Counted from the stretch's first letter, positions 23,148 through 31,961 are shown. The stretch is 33,273 nt of DNA from Mycolicibacterium peregrinum (GCF_001665785.1 NZ_LZSO01000043.1:1-33273); one strand, 5' to 3'. The notes: generated by a model not told the origin, from the sequence alone. Numbers and translations: made by a program.

Positions 23148-24136
23148 CGCGTTCGCTGATCATCCTGCCCGACGACTCGGCCCAGCCGGTGCTCGACGCC
23201 ATTGGTGCGGCCACCCGGTCGGTGCGCATCAAGATGTTTGCCTTCAGTCACCGCCCGCTCCTGGAGGCGGTGGTGGCTGCCCACCGCCGCGGTGTGGACG
23301 TCAAGGTCATGCTCAACCCCGAGCGTCGCGACGGAGAGACCGACAACGACGCCGCAAGGGAGACACTGCAACGGTTCGGGATCGAGGTCCGGGCAAGCAA
23401 TCCCGCCTTCGACCTGACGCATGAGAAGTCCATGATCGTCGACGACGACCACGCCTTCGTCGAGTCGTTGAACTGGACCGAGGAGAACTTCACTGTGACG
23501 CGGGACTACGCCGTCGTCACTCCCAGTGCCTACGAGGTCGCCGAGATCACCGACTGCTTCGAGGCCGACTGGGCGCGTGAGGACTTTGATCCGGGCGGCG
23601 GGGCACACCTGATCTGGTGTCCGACCAACGGCCGGCACCGCATCGCCGAATTCATCGACACCGCCAAACACACGTTGTTCGTCCAGAACGAGCGCTATCA
23701 GGACCCGGTGATCATCGAGCGTCTGGTCCGGGCTGCGCACCGCGGGGTGAAGGTCCACGTCATGGCCCGCGCGGCCCACCATCTCAAGTCGGGCAAGCTC
23801 CTCGAAGGCATCAGCGGGATGCGCATCATGGACGACGTCGGGATCAAGATCCACCGCCTCAAGCACATGAAGCTGCACGCCAAGATGATCCTCGCCGATC
23901 ACGAACGGGCGATCGTCGGATCGATCAACTTCTCTCCGGGTAGCTTCGACCACCGCCGCGAATTGGCCATCGAAGTGACCGACCACCACATCATCAAGCG
24001 CCTCAACGAGGTGGCCCATCACGACTGGAAACACTCCGAGCCGATGGACCTGTCAGACGACGGACTGATCGCCGATCTGGTGGGTCAGGATCCGCACGAA
24101 GTCGACCAACTAGCCCTACGCGACCGCGAAATCTGA
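23144..24136 (+). CDS. Phospholipase D-like protein (two HKD motifs)
   Basis: 330 residues. Two HKD half-sites are present: H93-x-K95-x4-D100 in HEKSMIVDDD and H245-x-K247-x4-D252 in LHAKMILADH, each followed by a conserved hydrophobic/Asn segment (ESLNWTEENF; GSINFSPGSF). Both halves also share a strand pattern (SVRIKMFAFSH / TLFVQNERYQ). The superfamily includes phospholipases, cardiolipin synthases, nucleases and phosphatidyltransferases; this one is short and lacks a signal peptide or membrane segment, so the substrate is open. The GTG start overlaps the ABC exporter's stop as GTGA; the tight coupling suggests shared substrate or process. Confidence 0.9.
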   Translation: MTRSLIILPDDSAQPVLDAIGAATRSVRIKMFAFSHRPLLEAVVAAHRRGVDVKVMLNPERRDGETDNDAARETLQRFGIEVRASNPAFDLTHEKSMIVDDDHAFVESLNWTEENFTVTRDYAVVTPSAYEVAEITDCFEADWAREDFDPGGGAHLIWCPTNGRHRIAEFIDTAKHTLFVQNERYQDPVIIERLVRAAHRGVKVHVMARAAHHLKSGKLLEGISGMRIMDDVGIKIHRLKHMKLHAKMILADHERAIVGSINFSPGSFDHRRELAIEVTDHHIIKRLNEVAHHDWKHSEPMDLSDDGLIADLVGQDPHEVDQLALRDREI

Positions 24137-24174
24137 TGCACTGGCCGGACCGCGCGGCAAGGCGTTCACGCCAC

Positions 24175-24180
24175 TAGGCT
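24175..24180 (+). promoter_or_regulatory. Probable -10 of the gap operon
   Basis: TAGGCT (TANNNT) would start transcription near 24187, leaving a leader of about 37 nt that carries a Shine-Dalgarno and a small inverted repeat CAGTT/AACTG (24195-24210). No obvious -35. Confidence 0.45.
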
Positions 24181-24223
24181 GGCGGTGGGCAGTTCAGTTA
24201 ACGGCAACTGTAGGGAGAATCAC

Positions 24224-25246
24224 GTGACCATCCGGGTAGGCGTTAACGGCTTCGGCCGCATCGGGCGCAACTTCTACCGGGCCCTGGCAACGCAGCAGGC
24301 CGAGGGCAAGAACACTGATATCGAGATCGTGGCGGTCAACGACCTCACCGACAACGCCACCCTGGCTCACCTGCTGAAGTTCGATTCGATCCTGGGCCGT
24401 CTGCCGCAGGACGTCAGCCTCGAGGGTGAAGACACCATCGTCATCGGCGACAAGAAGATCAAGGCCCTCGAAGTAAAGGAAGGTCCGGCGGCCCTGCCGT
24501 GGGGCGACCTCGGAGTCGACGTGGTCGTCGAGTCGACCGGCATCTTCACCAAGCGCGAAAAGGCCCAGGGTCACCTGGACGCGGGCGCCAAGAAGGTCAT
24601 CATCTCCGCGCCCGCCTCGGGCGAGGACATCACCATCGTGCTCGGCGTGAACGACGACAAGTACGACGGCAGCCAGAACATCATCTCCAACGCCTCCTGC
24701 ACCACCAACTGTCTGGGCCCGTTGGCCAAGGTCCTCCACGACGAGTTCGGCATCGTCAAGGGCCTGATGACGACCATCCACGCCTACACCCAGGACCAGA
24801 ACCTGCAGGACGGCCCGCACAAGGATCTGCGCCGCGCCCGCGCTGCCGCCCTGAACATCGTCCCGACCTCCACCGGTGCCGCCAAGGCCATCGGCCTGGT
24901 GCTGCCTGAGCTCAAGGGCAAGCTCGACGGCTACGCTCTGCGCGTGCCGATTCCCACTGGTTCGGTCACCGACCTGACCGCCGAGCTTGCGAAGTCGGCG
25001 TCTGCCGACGAGATCAACGCCGCGATGAAGGCTGCAGCCGAGGGGCCGATGAAGGGGATCATGAAGTACTACGACGCGCCTATCGTGTCGAGCGACATCG
25101 TCACCGACCCGCATAGTTCCATCTTCGACTCGGGTCTGACCAAGGTCATCGACAACCAGGCCAAGGTCGTCTCCTGGTATGACAACGAGTGGGGATATTC
25201 CAACCGCCTCGCCGATCTAGTTGAACTCGTAGGGAAGTCGCTCTAA
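24224..25246 (+). CDS. gap: Glyceraldehyde-3-phosphate dehydrogenase, type I
   Basis: 340 residues. It oxidises glyceraldehyde 3-phosphate to 1,3-bisphosphoglycerate with NAD in glycolysis. The NAD-binding start is VGVNGFGRIGRNFYRA; the catalytic cysteine C159 is in SNASCTTNC and H186 in TTIHAYTQDQ. The C-terminal VVSWYDNEWGYSNRL is characteristic. The GTG at 24224 is chosen (AGGGAGA, 5-nt spacing, homologous N-terminus); an in-frame ATG at 24185 would add an unrelated 13 residues. First gene of gap-pgk-tpiA, 5 bp before pgk. Codon use is strongly GC3-biased, as expected for a highly expressed gene. Confidence 0.97.
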   Translation: MTIRVGVNGFGRIGRNFYRALATQQAEGKNTDIEIVAVNDLTDNATLAHLLKFDSILGRLPQDVSLEGEDTIVIGDKKIKALEVKEGPAALPWGDLGVDVVVESTGIFTKREKAQGHLDAGAKKVIISAPASGEDITIVLGVNDDKYDGSQNIISNASCTTNCLGPLAKVLHDEFGIVKGLMTTIHAYTQDQNLQDGPHKDLRRARAAALNIVPTSTGAAKAIGLVLPELKGKLDGYALRVPIPTGSVTDLTAELAKSASADEINAAMKAAAEGPMKGIMKYYDAPIVSSDIVTDPHSSIFDSGLTKVIDNQAKVVSWYDNEWGYSNRLADLVELVGKSL

Positions 25247-25251
25247 TACCA

Positions 25252-26490
25252 ATGACTGTCAAGACACTCGCTGACCTGTTGGCCGAGGGTGTGGAGGGGC
25301 GGGGCGTTCTTGTGCGCTCCGACCTCAACGTCCCCCTGGAGTACCAGGACGGCAACATCGCTCGAATTTCGGACCCAGGCCGCATCATCGCCTCGGTGCC
25401 GACACTCAAGGCGCTGGCCGAGGCCGGCGCCAAGGTCGTCGTCACCGCCCACCTGGGCCGCCCCAAGGGTGGTCCGGACCCCAAGTTCTCGCTGGCTCCC
25501 GTCGCCGCGGCGCTGGGGGAGAAGCTCGGGCGTCACGTGCAGTTGGCCGGGGATGTGGTCGGCACCGACGCGCTGGCCCGGGCCGAAGGCCTGACCGATG
25601 GTGACGTCCTGCTGCTGGAGAACATCCGCTTCGACCCGCGCGAGACCAGCAAGGATGACGCTGAGCGGTTGGCGCTGGCCAAGGCGCTGGCCGCCCTGGT
25701 CGAGGGTGCCGACGGCTCGCCGGGTGCCTTCGTCTCCGACGGTTTCGGCGTGGTGCACCGCAAGCAGGCCTCGGTCTACGACATCGCCACCTTGCTGCCG
25801 CACTACGCAGGCACGCTGGTGGACGCCGAGGTCAAGGTGCTGGAGCAGCTGACCAACTCCACCGAGCGTCCCTACGCCGTCGTGCTCGGTGGCTCCAAGG
25901 TCTCCGACAAGCTCGCGGTCATCGAGAATCTCGCGACCAAGGCCGACAGCATCATCATCGGCGGCGGCATGTGCTTCACTTTCCTTGCCTCCCAAGGGGT
26001 TTCGGTGGGTACCTCACTGCTGCAGGAGGAGATGATCGATACCTGCAAGCGGCTGCTCGACACCTACGCCGACGTGATCCATCTCCCGGTGGACATCGTC
26101 GTGGCCGACAAGTTCGCCGCCGACGCCGAGTCGGAGATCGTGGCCTCCGACCGCATCCCCGAAGGCAAGATGGGCCTCGACATCGGTCCGGAGTCGGTCA
26201 AGCGGTTCACCGCACTGTTGTCCAACGCCAAGACCGTGTTCTGGAACGGCCCGATGGGCGTGTTCGAGTTCCCGGCCTTCGCCGAAGGCACCCGGGGTGT
26301 GGCCGAGGCGATCATCGGCGCCACCGAGAAGGGCGCGTTCAGCGTCGTCGGCGGTGGTGACTCGGCGGCTGCAGTACGTCAACTCGGCCTGCCCGAGGAC
26401 GGTTTCTCCCATATCTCGACCGGTGGCGGCGCGTCGCTGGAATACCTTGAGGGCAAGACCCTGCCCGGCATCGAAGTACTGGAGTCGTAG
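25252..26490 (+). CDS. pgk: Phosphoglycerate kinase
   Basis: 412 residues. It transfers the acyl phosphate of 1,3-bisphosphoglycerate to ADP. Seen motifs: VRSDLNVPLE at the substrate site (about 20-30), HLGRPKGG, ENIRFDPRE, VSDGFGVVHRKQAS, VLGGSKVSDK, GGGMCFTFL and the C-terminal nucleotide site VVGGGDSAAAV with STGGGASLEYLEG. The hinged two-domain kinase is complete. ATG 25252 lies 5 bp after the gap stop; the 4-bp gap to tpiA means these three genes are one transcript. Confidence 0.97.
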   Translation: MTVKTLADLLAEGVEGRGVLVRSDLNVPLEYQDGNIARISDPGRIIASVPTLKALAEAGAKVVVTAHLGRPKGGPDPKFSLAPVAAALGEKLGRHVQLAGDVVGTDALARAEGLTDGDVLLLENIRFDPRETSKDDAERLALAKALAALVEGADGSPGAFVSDGFGVVHRKQASVYDIATLLPHYAGTLVDAEVKVLEQLTNSTERPYAVVLGGSKVSDKLAVIENLATKADSIIIGGGMCFTFLASQGVSVGTSLLQEEMIDTCKRLLDTYADVIHLPVDIVVADKFAADAESEIVASDRIPEGKMGLDIGPESVKRFTALLSNAKTVFWNGPMGVFEFPAFAEGTRGVAEAIIGATEKGAFSVVGGGDSAAAVRQLGLPEDGFSHISTGGGASLEYLEGKTLPGIEVLES

Positions 26491-26494
26491 AACC

Positions 26495-27280
26495 ATGGCC
26501 CGTAAGCCGTTGATAGCCGGCAACTGGAAGATGAACCTCAACCACTTCGAGGCCATCGCGCTGGTGCAGAAGATCGCATTCGCCTTGCCGGACAAGTACT
26601 TCGACAAGGTGGATGTGACGGTCATCCCACCGTTCACCGATCTGCGCAGCGTGCAGACCCTGGTCGACGGCGACAAGCTGCGGCTCACCTACGGCGCCCA
26701 GGACGTGTCCAAGCACGATTCGGGTGCTTACACCGGGGAGATCAGCGGGGCCTTCCTGGCCAAGCTCGGATGCAGTTTCGTGGTGGTGGGGCATTCCGAG
26801 CGGCGTACCTATCACGGCGAAACCGATGAGCTGGTGGCTGCCAAGGCGGCTGCGGCGTTCAAACACGGCATCACGCCGATCATCTGCATCGGTGAGCAGC
26901 TTGAGGTGCGTGAGGCAGGCAACCACGTCGAGTACAACGTGAACTCGTTGCGTGGCTCCCTGGCCGGTCTGAGCAAGGAGCAGATCGGTCAGGCCGTCAT
27001 CGCCTACGAGCCGGTGTGGGCGATCGGTACCGGCCGGGTGGCCAGCGCGGCCGATGCCCAGGAGGTCTGCAAGGCGATCCGCGCGGAATTGGGCAACTTG
27101 GCATCGCCGCAGCTCGCGGCCGGCGTCAGGGTTCTGTACGGCGGGTCGGTGAACGCCAAGAACGTCGGCGAGATCGTGGCGCAGGGCGATGTGGACGGGG
27201 CTCTCGTCGGTGGCGCGTCGCTGGATGGTGAGCAGTTCGCCACCTTGTCGGCGATCGCCGCGGGCGGACCGCTGCCGTAA
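26495..27280 (+). CDS. tpiA: Triosephosphate isomerase
   Basis: 261 residues. It interconverts dihydroxyacetone phosphate and glyceraldehyde 3-phosphate. TIM-barrel catalytic residues are visible: K12 in GNWKMN, H100 in VVGHSERR and E172 in AYEPVWAIGTG; the YGGSV phosphate loop follows. The ATG 4 bp after the pgk stop gives MARKPLIAGNWKMN, the usual N-terminus. A longer in-frame reading from 26297 only runs through the end of pgk and is a frame artefact. Next is secG, 45 bp downstream with its own predicted promoter. Confidence 0.97.
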   Translation: MARKPLIAGNWKMNLNHFEAIALVQKIAFALPDKYFDKVDVTVIPPFTDLRSVQTLVDGDKLRLTYGAQDVSKHDSGAYTGEISGAFLAKLGCSFVVVGHSERRTYHGETDELVAAKAAAAFKHGITPIICIGEQLEVREAGNHVEYNVNSLRGSLAGLSKEQIGQAVIAYEPVWAIGTGRVASAADAQEVCKAIRAELGNLASPQLAAGVRVLYGGSVNAKNVGEIVAQGDVDGALVGGASLDGEQFATLSAIAAGGPLP

Positions 27281-27312
27281 CCCCGGGGACCAGGGCCGGA
27301 CAGCGCACCCGG

Positions 27313-27318
27313 TAGTCT
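27313..27318 (+). promoter_or_regulatory. Probable -10 of a leaderless secG promoter
   Basis: TAGTCT (TANNNT) lies 7 nt before the secG ATG, with no Shine-Dalgarno between. It would give secG transcription independent of glycolysis in addition to read-through. Confidence 0.5.
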
Positions 27319-27325
27319 TACAGCC

Positions 27326-27559
27326 ATGGAATTGGCTCTGCAGATCACACTGGTCGTGACCAGCGTGCTGGTCGTGCTCCTGGTGCTGCTGCATCGTGCG
27401 AAAGGTGGCGGTCTGTCCACCCTGTTCGGTGGCGGTGTCCAGTCCAGCCTGTCCGGCTCCACCGTGGTCGAGAAGAACCTCGACCGGCTGACACTGTTCG
27501 TGACCGGCATCTGGCTGGTGTCGATTGTCGGCGTCGCGCTGCTGATCAAGTACGGTTAG
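27326..27559 (+). CDS. secG: Preprotein translocase subunit SecG
   Basis: 77 residues, normal size. SecG is the small third subunit of the SecYEG channel in the plasma membrane. Two membrane segments (about 3-24 and 54-74) flank a Gly-rich cytoplasmic loop (KGGGLSTLFGGGVQSSLSGSTVVEKNLDRLT), the family pattern. Its position after tpiA is the standard actinobacterial order. A strong intrinsic terminator lies 27 bp downstream. Confidence 0.95.
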   Translation: MELALQITLVVTSVLVVLLVLLHRAKGGGLSTLFGGGVQSSLSGSTVVEKNLDRLTLFVTGIWLVSIVGVALLIKYG

Positions 27560-27585
27560 CCTCTCGCGGACTACCCATAAGCGCT

Positions 27586-27624
27586 TCAAAACCGCCCCGG
27601 CTTCCACCGGGGCGGTTTTGTTTG
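27586..27624 (+). terminator. Intrinsic terminator after gap-pgk-tpiA-secG
   Basis: Perfect 14-bp arms (27586-27599 and 27606-27619, core CCGCCCCGG/CCGGGGCGG with flanking A4/T4) and a 6-nt loop, followed by T-rich TTTGC. It is the clearest terminator in the window. The A-run on the left lets it also work for the convergent deoC operon. Confidence 0.9.
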
Positions 27625-27703
27625 CTCGTGTCGTGACCCCTGTGCCATAGGCGCGCGCATATGTGCGATCCTGGCCAGCGATGAGGGCGCTGACGAATTC
27701 GTG

Positions 27704-28402
27704 TCAGTAGCCGGACGCCGCCTCGGGTGCTGAAGCATTCAGCAGCGCACGCGAACCTGACACACCCAGCCGCGTCGCGCCTGCGGCGATCATGGCCCGT
27801 GCCTGCTCCAGGGTGCGCACCCCGCCGGACGCCTTCACCGCGAGTCCGGCATCGCGGACCGTCTGGTGCATCAACTCGACGGCGTGCGCGGTGGCACCGC
27901 CTGTCGGATGAAAACCCGTAGAGGTTTTGACGAAGTCCGCGTGGGCTGCGATGGCTGCCCGGCAGGCCCCGACGATCTGATCGTCGGTCAGGGCGGCTGA
28001 CTCGATGATCACTTTCAATACAGTCGGCGCAGGTGCGGCGGCGCGCACCGCCGCGATGTCAGCCTCGACGCGGTCGAAGGCGCCTTCCTTGGCCGCTCCG
28101 ATGTCGATCACCATGTCGATCTCGTCGGCCCCGTGGCGCACCGCTTCGGCAGCTTCGGCGGCCTTGACCGCCGAGGTGTGTTTTCCGCTCGGGAAGCCGC
28201 ACACCACAGCAACTTTGAGGCCGGAACCGGAGGGGATGGTCACCGGGAGCATCGACGGCGACACGCATACGGAATAGGTGCCAAGCTCCACTGCTTCGGC
28301 GATGAGCGCTTCGACGTCAGCCCTGGTGGCCTCGGGTTTGAGCAGGGTGTGGTCGATCATCTCGGCGATCTCGCTGGTGGTCGGCGGTGTGTCGCTGGTC
28401 AT
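27704..28402 (-). CDS. deoC: Deoxyribose-phosphate aldolase
   Basis: 232 residues. It splits 2-deoxyribose 5-phosphate into glyceraldehyde 3-phosphate and acetaldehyde. DeoC motifs: DHTLLKPEAT (17-26), D96 in DEIDMVID, K159 Schiff-base lysine in DFVKTSTGF, and K190 in VKASGGVR. The start ATG has AAGGAT upstream. It is the last gene of the - strand sugar operon, 59 bp after the permease. Its product would feed straight into gap-pgk-tpiA on the other side of the shared terminator. The aldolase could alternatively act on a related phosphosugar made by the upstream FGGY kinase; the sequence does not decide. Confidence 0.96.
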   Translation of the reverse strand: MTSDTPPTTSEIAEMIDHTLLKPEATRADVEALIAEAVELGTYSVCVSPSMLPVTIPSGSGLKVAVVCGFPSGKHTSAVKAAEAAEAVRHGADEIDMVIDIGAAKEGAFDRVEADIAAVRAAAPAPTVLKVIIESAALTDDQIVGACRAAIAAHADFVKTSTGFHPTGGATAHAVELMHQTVRDAGLAVKASGGVRTLEQARAMIAAGATRLGVSGSRALLNASAPEAASGY

Positions 28403-28461
28403 CGGATTCGGATCCTTCCGTTGTGGCCTTGAGCTGGGGCGGTGAGTTTGGGCTGTGCGTC

Positions 28462-29469
28462 TCAGGCGGACTTGGTCTGACGGTCGAGCACATAATTCAT
28501 GATCAATGCCGCGATCAGGATGAGCCCCGTCACCAGCATCTGGAAGAACGAGCTCAATCCCAACAGATTGAACAGGTTGCGCAGCACCGACAGCAGCAGG
28601 ACGGCGATGAATGTTCCCATCACACCACCTTTTCCGCCGAACAGGCTGGTGCCGCCCAACACCACCGCGGCGATGGCGTCCAGTTCCAGGCCGGTGTTGG
28701 CGGTGGGTTGGCCGATGGTGAGCCGCGCGGTCAACAAAACCCCGGTGAGCGCGGCAAGGCCACCGCAGATCACGTATGCCGCGGTGGTGATGCGCTGCAC
28801 TGGGAGCCCGGACAGCCGTGCCGCGGTGGCGTTGCTGCCGACCGCGTAGATGTGTTCACCGAAAGTCGTACGGCGCAGGACCAATCCCACGATGACAGTG
28901 GTGGCCACGAAGATCAGCCCCACAACCGGAATGCCGGCCACCGAGCCTGCGCCCAGGAACCGGAGGCCCACCGGGATCTCCGCGGTTGTGGGTGTGCCAT
29001 TGGTGGTCAGGAACGTCATACCGCGGATGCTCTGCATTCCGGCCAGCGTCACCATGAAAGCGGGCAGCGCCAGGTAGGCGCTCAACCCGCCCATGATCCC
29101 GCCGAGCACGAGCCCGCTCAGGATGGCCAGCACCATGGCGACCGGCCAGGCGATCCCGACGCCGATCAGGATCGCCACCAGCATTCCCGACAGCGCCGCA
29201 ACGCTTCCCACCGACAGATCGATACCGGAGGTCAGGATCACCACCGTCATACCGATCGCCACGATGCCGGTCAGGCTGGACTGCTGCAGCAGATTCGCCA
29301 GGTTCTGCGACGTGAGAAATTGTGGCGCGGTCACGGATGCGACGACGAACAGCGCGATGAAAATGAACAGCAGATTGAACCGCACGATGATGTTCTGTCG
29401 ACGTGTGCGTGCGGTGCCGGCCGCGATGGTCGGTGCCGGCACAGCTGGTTCCCTGAGTAGGTCAGTCAT
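28462..29469 (-). CDS. Sugar ABC transporter permease (CUT2/RbsC type)
   Basis: 335 residues, about nine or ten membrane segments. Family motifs: IVAIGMTVVILTSGIDLSVGSV (carbohydrate permease core), GEHIYAVGSNATAARLSGLPV and AAVVLGGTSLFGGKGG. The true start is MTDLLREP at 29469, with AGGAAGAA upstream on the - strand; the longer in-frame reading to 29595 runs through the ATPase gene. It overlaps the ATPase stop by 8 bp. CUT2 permeases act as a homodimer with one double ATPase and a periplasmic binding protein. No binding protein is in the window. Confidence 0.94.
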   Translation of the reverse strand: MTDLLREPAVPAPTIAAGTARTRRQNIIVRFNLLFIFIALFVVASVTAPQFLTSQNLANLLQQSSLTGIVAIGMTVVILTSGIDLSVGSVAALSGMLVAILIGVGIAWPVAMVLAILSGLVLGGIMGGLSAYLALPAFMVTLAGMQSIRGMTFLTTNGTPTTAEIPVGLRFLGAGSVAGIPVVGLIFVATTVIVGLVLRRTTFGEHIYAVGSNATAARLSGLPVQRITTAAYVICGGLAALTGVLLTARLTIGQPTANTGLELDAIAAVVLGGTSLFGGKGGVMGTFIAVLLLSVLRNLFNLLGLSSFFQMLVTGLILIAALIMNYVLDRQTKSA

Positions 29470-31009
29470 TGTCGGTTCTTCCTGTGACGACGCAGCGGGA
29501 GATGTCCGCCGGGGATGTGGTTCTCGGGTCGAAAGACGAGACGTTCTTGCCCTCGTGCATGACCCAGATCTGGTCGCAGTTCTCGGTGAGCTCACTCATC
29601 TCGCTGGATGCCATCAACACCCCGACGCCGGATTCGGCAAGAGCCTGAACCTGTTCGAACAGATCGGCTTTCGCGCCGATGTCCAGTCCGCGGGTCGGCT
29701 CGTCGAGCAGTAGCAGATCGATCCCGCGGGTCATCCACTTGGCCAGTACAACTTTTTGCTGATTACCGCCGGAGAGCTGGCCGACGGGCTGCTCGATGCT
29801 TGAGAACTTGACGCCCAGTCGGTGCAACGGCGGCTCGCACAGGCGGCCGACCGCCTTCATCGGATTGAGGCCGAACGGTGCGAGCGCGGCGATGCCGGCG
29901 TTGCGCAAGATCGACTGTTCCAAGAACAGCCCTTGGCTCTTGCGGTCTTCGGGCACCAGGCCGATCCCGGCCCGAACGGCAGCGCGGGGTGTCAGCCGGG
30001 TGATGCGGGACCCGGCCAGGCTCAGATCGAGGTCGGCAGAGCGGTCACCGAACACGGTGGCCAACAGCGTGGAACGGCCCGCACCGCCCAATCCCGCGAG
30101 CCCGACGATCTCGCCGCGCCCGACGGTGATACCCGATACGTCGATGACACCCGGAATGGTGGCCCGGTGGATCTGGAGAAGCTCGGCTTTCGGGCCGCCG
30201 GCACGTGGTTGCCGAGGGGCTTGAGCGCGCAGTTCACGACCGATCATCGCCTCGACAAGCTCGTCCTTGGTGACGGTCGCGAGGTCGAACACGCCGACGG
30301 TGGCGCCGTCGCGCATGACGGTTGCGCGGTCACCGATCGCCTTCACCTCGTCGAGCCGGTGGGAAATGTAGATCACCGATTTTCCGGCGGCGGTGAGCTC
30401 CCGGATCACGCGAAAAACCTCGGCAAGGTCGTGATCGGTGAGCGTGGCGCTGGGCTCGTCCATGATGATTAGCCGGGCATCGGTGGTGAGCGCCTTGGCA
30501 ATTGCGGTCAGTTGCTGATCAGAGACCGAGAGGTTGGCCACCACGTCCGACGGTTCGAAGCTGCCGCCGACGCGGGAGATCGCCTGCGCTGCCAGTCGAT
30601 CCCGCTCCCGGCGGGCGATGAACAGGCCGCGTAGCGGTTCGTGGCCCAGGAACAGATTCTGTGCCACCGTCATGTCCGGGATGAGATCCAATTCCTGATA
30701 GATGGTGTTGATCCCGGCCCGGACACCGTCGATGGGGGAGCCGAACGAGACCGTCTCGCCATCCAGGGTGATCGTCCCGGAATCCGGGGTGTAGGAACCC
30801 GAGAGGATCTTCATCAGGGTGCTCTTGCCGGCACCGTTCTCACCGAGCAGACAGTGCACTTCGCCCCGGGCGACCTCAAGCGTCGCGCCATCACATGCCC
30901 TGGTTCCGGGAAACGCTTTCACGATGCCTCGCATAGCCAGTGCCGTCACCCGTTCGGCGTCGACGGCCCGGCGCGACAACGTCGATTCTGCGTTGTGGCT
31001 ACTTGTCAT
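29462..31009 (-). CDS. Sugar ABC transporter ATPase (CUT2/RbsA type)
   Basis: 515 residues with two nucleotide-binding domains in tandem, typical of RbsA/XylG proteins. The first has Walker A GENGAGKST (56-64) and a degenerate signature NLSVSDQQ; the second has GLGGAGRST, where R312 replaces the Walker lysine, but a complete signature QLSGGNQQKV. This complementary degeneracy is a known CUT2 pattern. Walker B reads IIMDEP and LLLLDEPTRGLD. It overlaps the upstream SorC gene by 11 bp and the permease by 8 bp. Substrate cannot be told from sequence; CUT2 members carry pentoses, polyols or the AI-2 signal. Confidence 0.95.
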   Translation of the reverse strand: MTSSHNAESTLSRRAVDAERVTALAMRGIVKAFPGTRACDGATLEVARGEVHCLLGENGAGKSTLMKILSGSYTPDSGTITLDGETVSFGSPIDGVRAGINTIYQELDLIPDMTVAQNLFLGHEPLRGLFIARRERDRLAAQAISRVGGSFEPSDVVANLSVSDQQLTAIAKALTTDARLIIMDEPSATLTDHDLAEVFRVIRELTAAGKSVIYISHRLDEVKAIGDRATVMRDGATVGVFDLATVTKDELVEAMIGRELRAQAPRQPRAGGPKAELLQIHRATIPGVIDVSGITVGRGEIVGLAGLGGAGRSTLLATVFGDRSADLDLSLAGSRITRLTPRAAVRAGIGLVPEDRKSQGLFLEQSILRNAGIAALAPFGLNPMKAVGRLCEPPLHRLGVKFSSIEQPVGQLSGGNQQKVVLAKWMTRGIDLLLLDEPTRGLDIGAKADLFEQVQALAESGVGVLMASSEMSELTENCDQIWVMHEGKNVSSFDPRTTSPADISRCVVTGRTDND

Positions 31010-31961
31010 GTGATTGCTCCAGCACGGCCTGCGCCGTGGGTTCGTCGGTGATCAGGACCGAGCACAGTCCTCTGGTCAGCGCGCCGATCACGACCGGGAC
31101 TTTGCGTGTTCCGGCTGCCACCGCGATCGCGCACTTCGCGTTCTTGACGTCATCGAGGCTGAGACCCACTGTCCGCCTGTCGATATCGGTATAGGCGATT
31201 TCGCCGGACGCGGTGATGTAATGGGCGAGGATGTCGCCGCAGGCTCCGGCCGATTCGAGTTGGGTGAGTTCGGCGGGAGTCACGGCGCCGGACTCGACCA
31301 GGACCGACGTCGGACCGAGCGCTCCCAGCGAGAACAGGATCGCCTCGGCCGTACGGGCGCGGGTCAGAACATCTTCCACGAAACCCTCGGCATAAAGGGC
31401 ATCACGCGTTTCGATTCGCTCGACGATCGCCGGGACGGGCAACAGCGTGGCCCGCCCGTTCCCGCTGTGGGCGATGCTGGTCACGATGTTGGCGGCCTTC
31501 GTGGGGTGCACCGACCGACTCACCCCACCGTTGACCTGGATGACCTCGATACCGCTCGTCCACCCGGCAGGCAGCACCGCAGCGATTTGCTGCAGCGTGT
31601 TACCCCAGGAAACACCGAGGGTGGTGATCCACGAAGAATTGGATTTCAGATAGGTGGCCGCGGCCGTGGCGATGTGCTCACCGACGCTGTCGGGGGTGTC
31701 TGGGCCCGGCACGACCACGCACTCGCGGAGACCGAACCGGCTGCGCATCGCCATCTCGAGAACGGGACGACGTACCTGTGGATGGACGATCTTGATCTGC
31801 ACGAGGCCGACGCCGCGGGCCTCATCGAGCAGTCGTCCCACCTTCCACCGGGTCAGATGAAGTTCGGACCCGATGTCTTCCTGGGTGCGGCCCTGCTCGT
31901 AGTAGCACTGTGCGATATAGAGCAGGAGGTCGGTGTGACTGCGGTCGGTCGATGCGCTCAT
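30999..31961 (-). CDS. SorC/DeoR-family transcriptional regulator
   Basis: 320 residues from ATG 31961 (a GTG at 31964 would add one). An N-terminal helix-turn-helix (about 10-50, GRTQEDIGSELHLTRWKVGRLL) is followed by the SorC phosphosugar-binding domain (about 60-315; ATYLKSNSSWITTLGVSWGNTLQQI, VIQVNGGVSRS). Members such as LsrR, DeoR (B. subtilis) and EryD bind a phosphorylated sugar and lose DNA affinity. Its start overlaps the kinase stop (TGATG), so kinase, regulator and transporter are cotranslated. The ligand is probably the kinase product. Confidence 0.93.
   Translation of the reverse strand: MSASTDRSHTDLLLYIAQCYYEQGRTQEDIGSELHLTRWKVGRLLDEARGVGLVQIKIVHPQVRRPVLEMAMRSRFGLRECVVVPGPDTPDSVGEHIATAAATYLKSNSSWITTLGVSWGNTLQQIAAVLPAGWTSGIEVIQVNGGVSRSVHPTKAANIVTSIAHSGNGRATLLPVPAIVERIETRDALYAEGFVEDVLTRARTAEAILFSLGALGPTSVLVESGAVTPAELTQLESAGACGDILAHYITASGEIAYTDIDRRTVGLSLDDVKNAKCAIAVAAGTRKVPVVIGALTRGLCSVLITDEPTAQAVLEQSHDK

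Noticed and set aside
26297..26494. N-terminal extension of tpiA
   Set aside because: It reads through the pgk 3' end in another frame; the true start MARKPLIAGNWKMN is obvious.
28387..29460. 357-residue + strand open frame
   Set aside because: Antisense to the permease; rich in His, Gln and Asp, typical of the reverse of membrane-protein codons.
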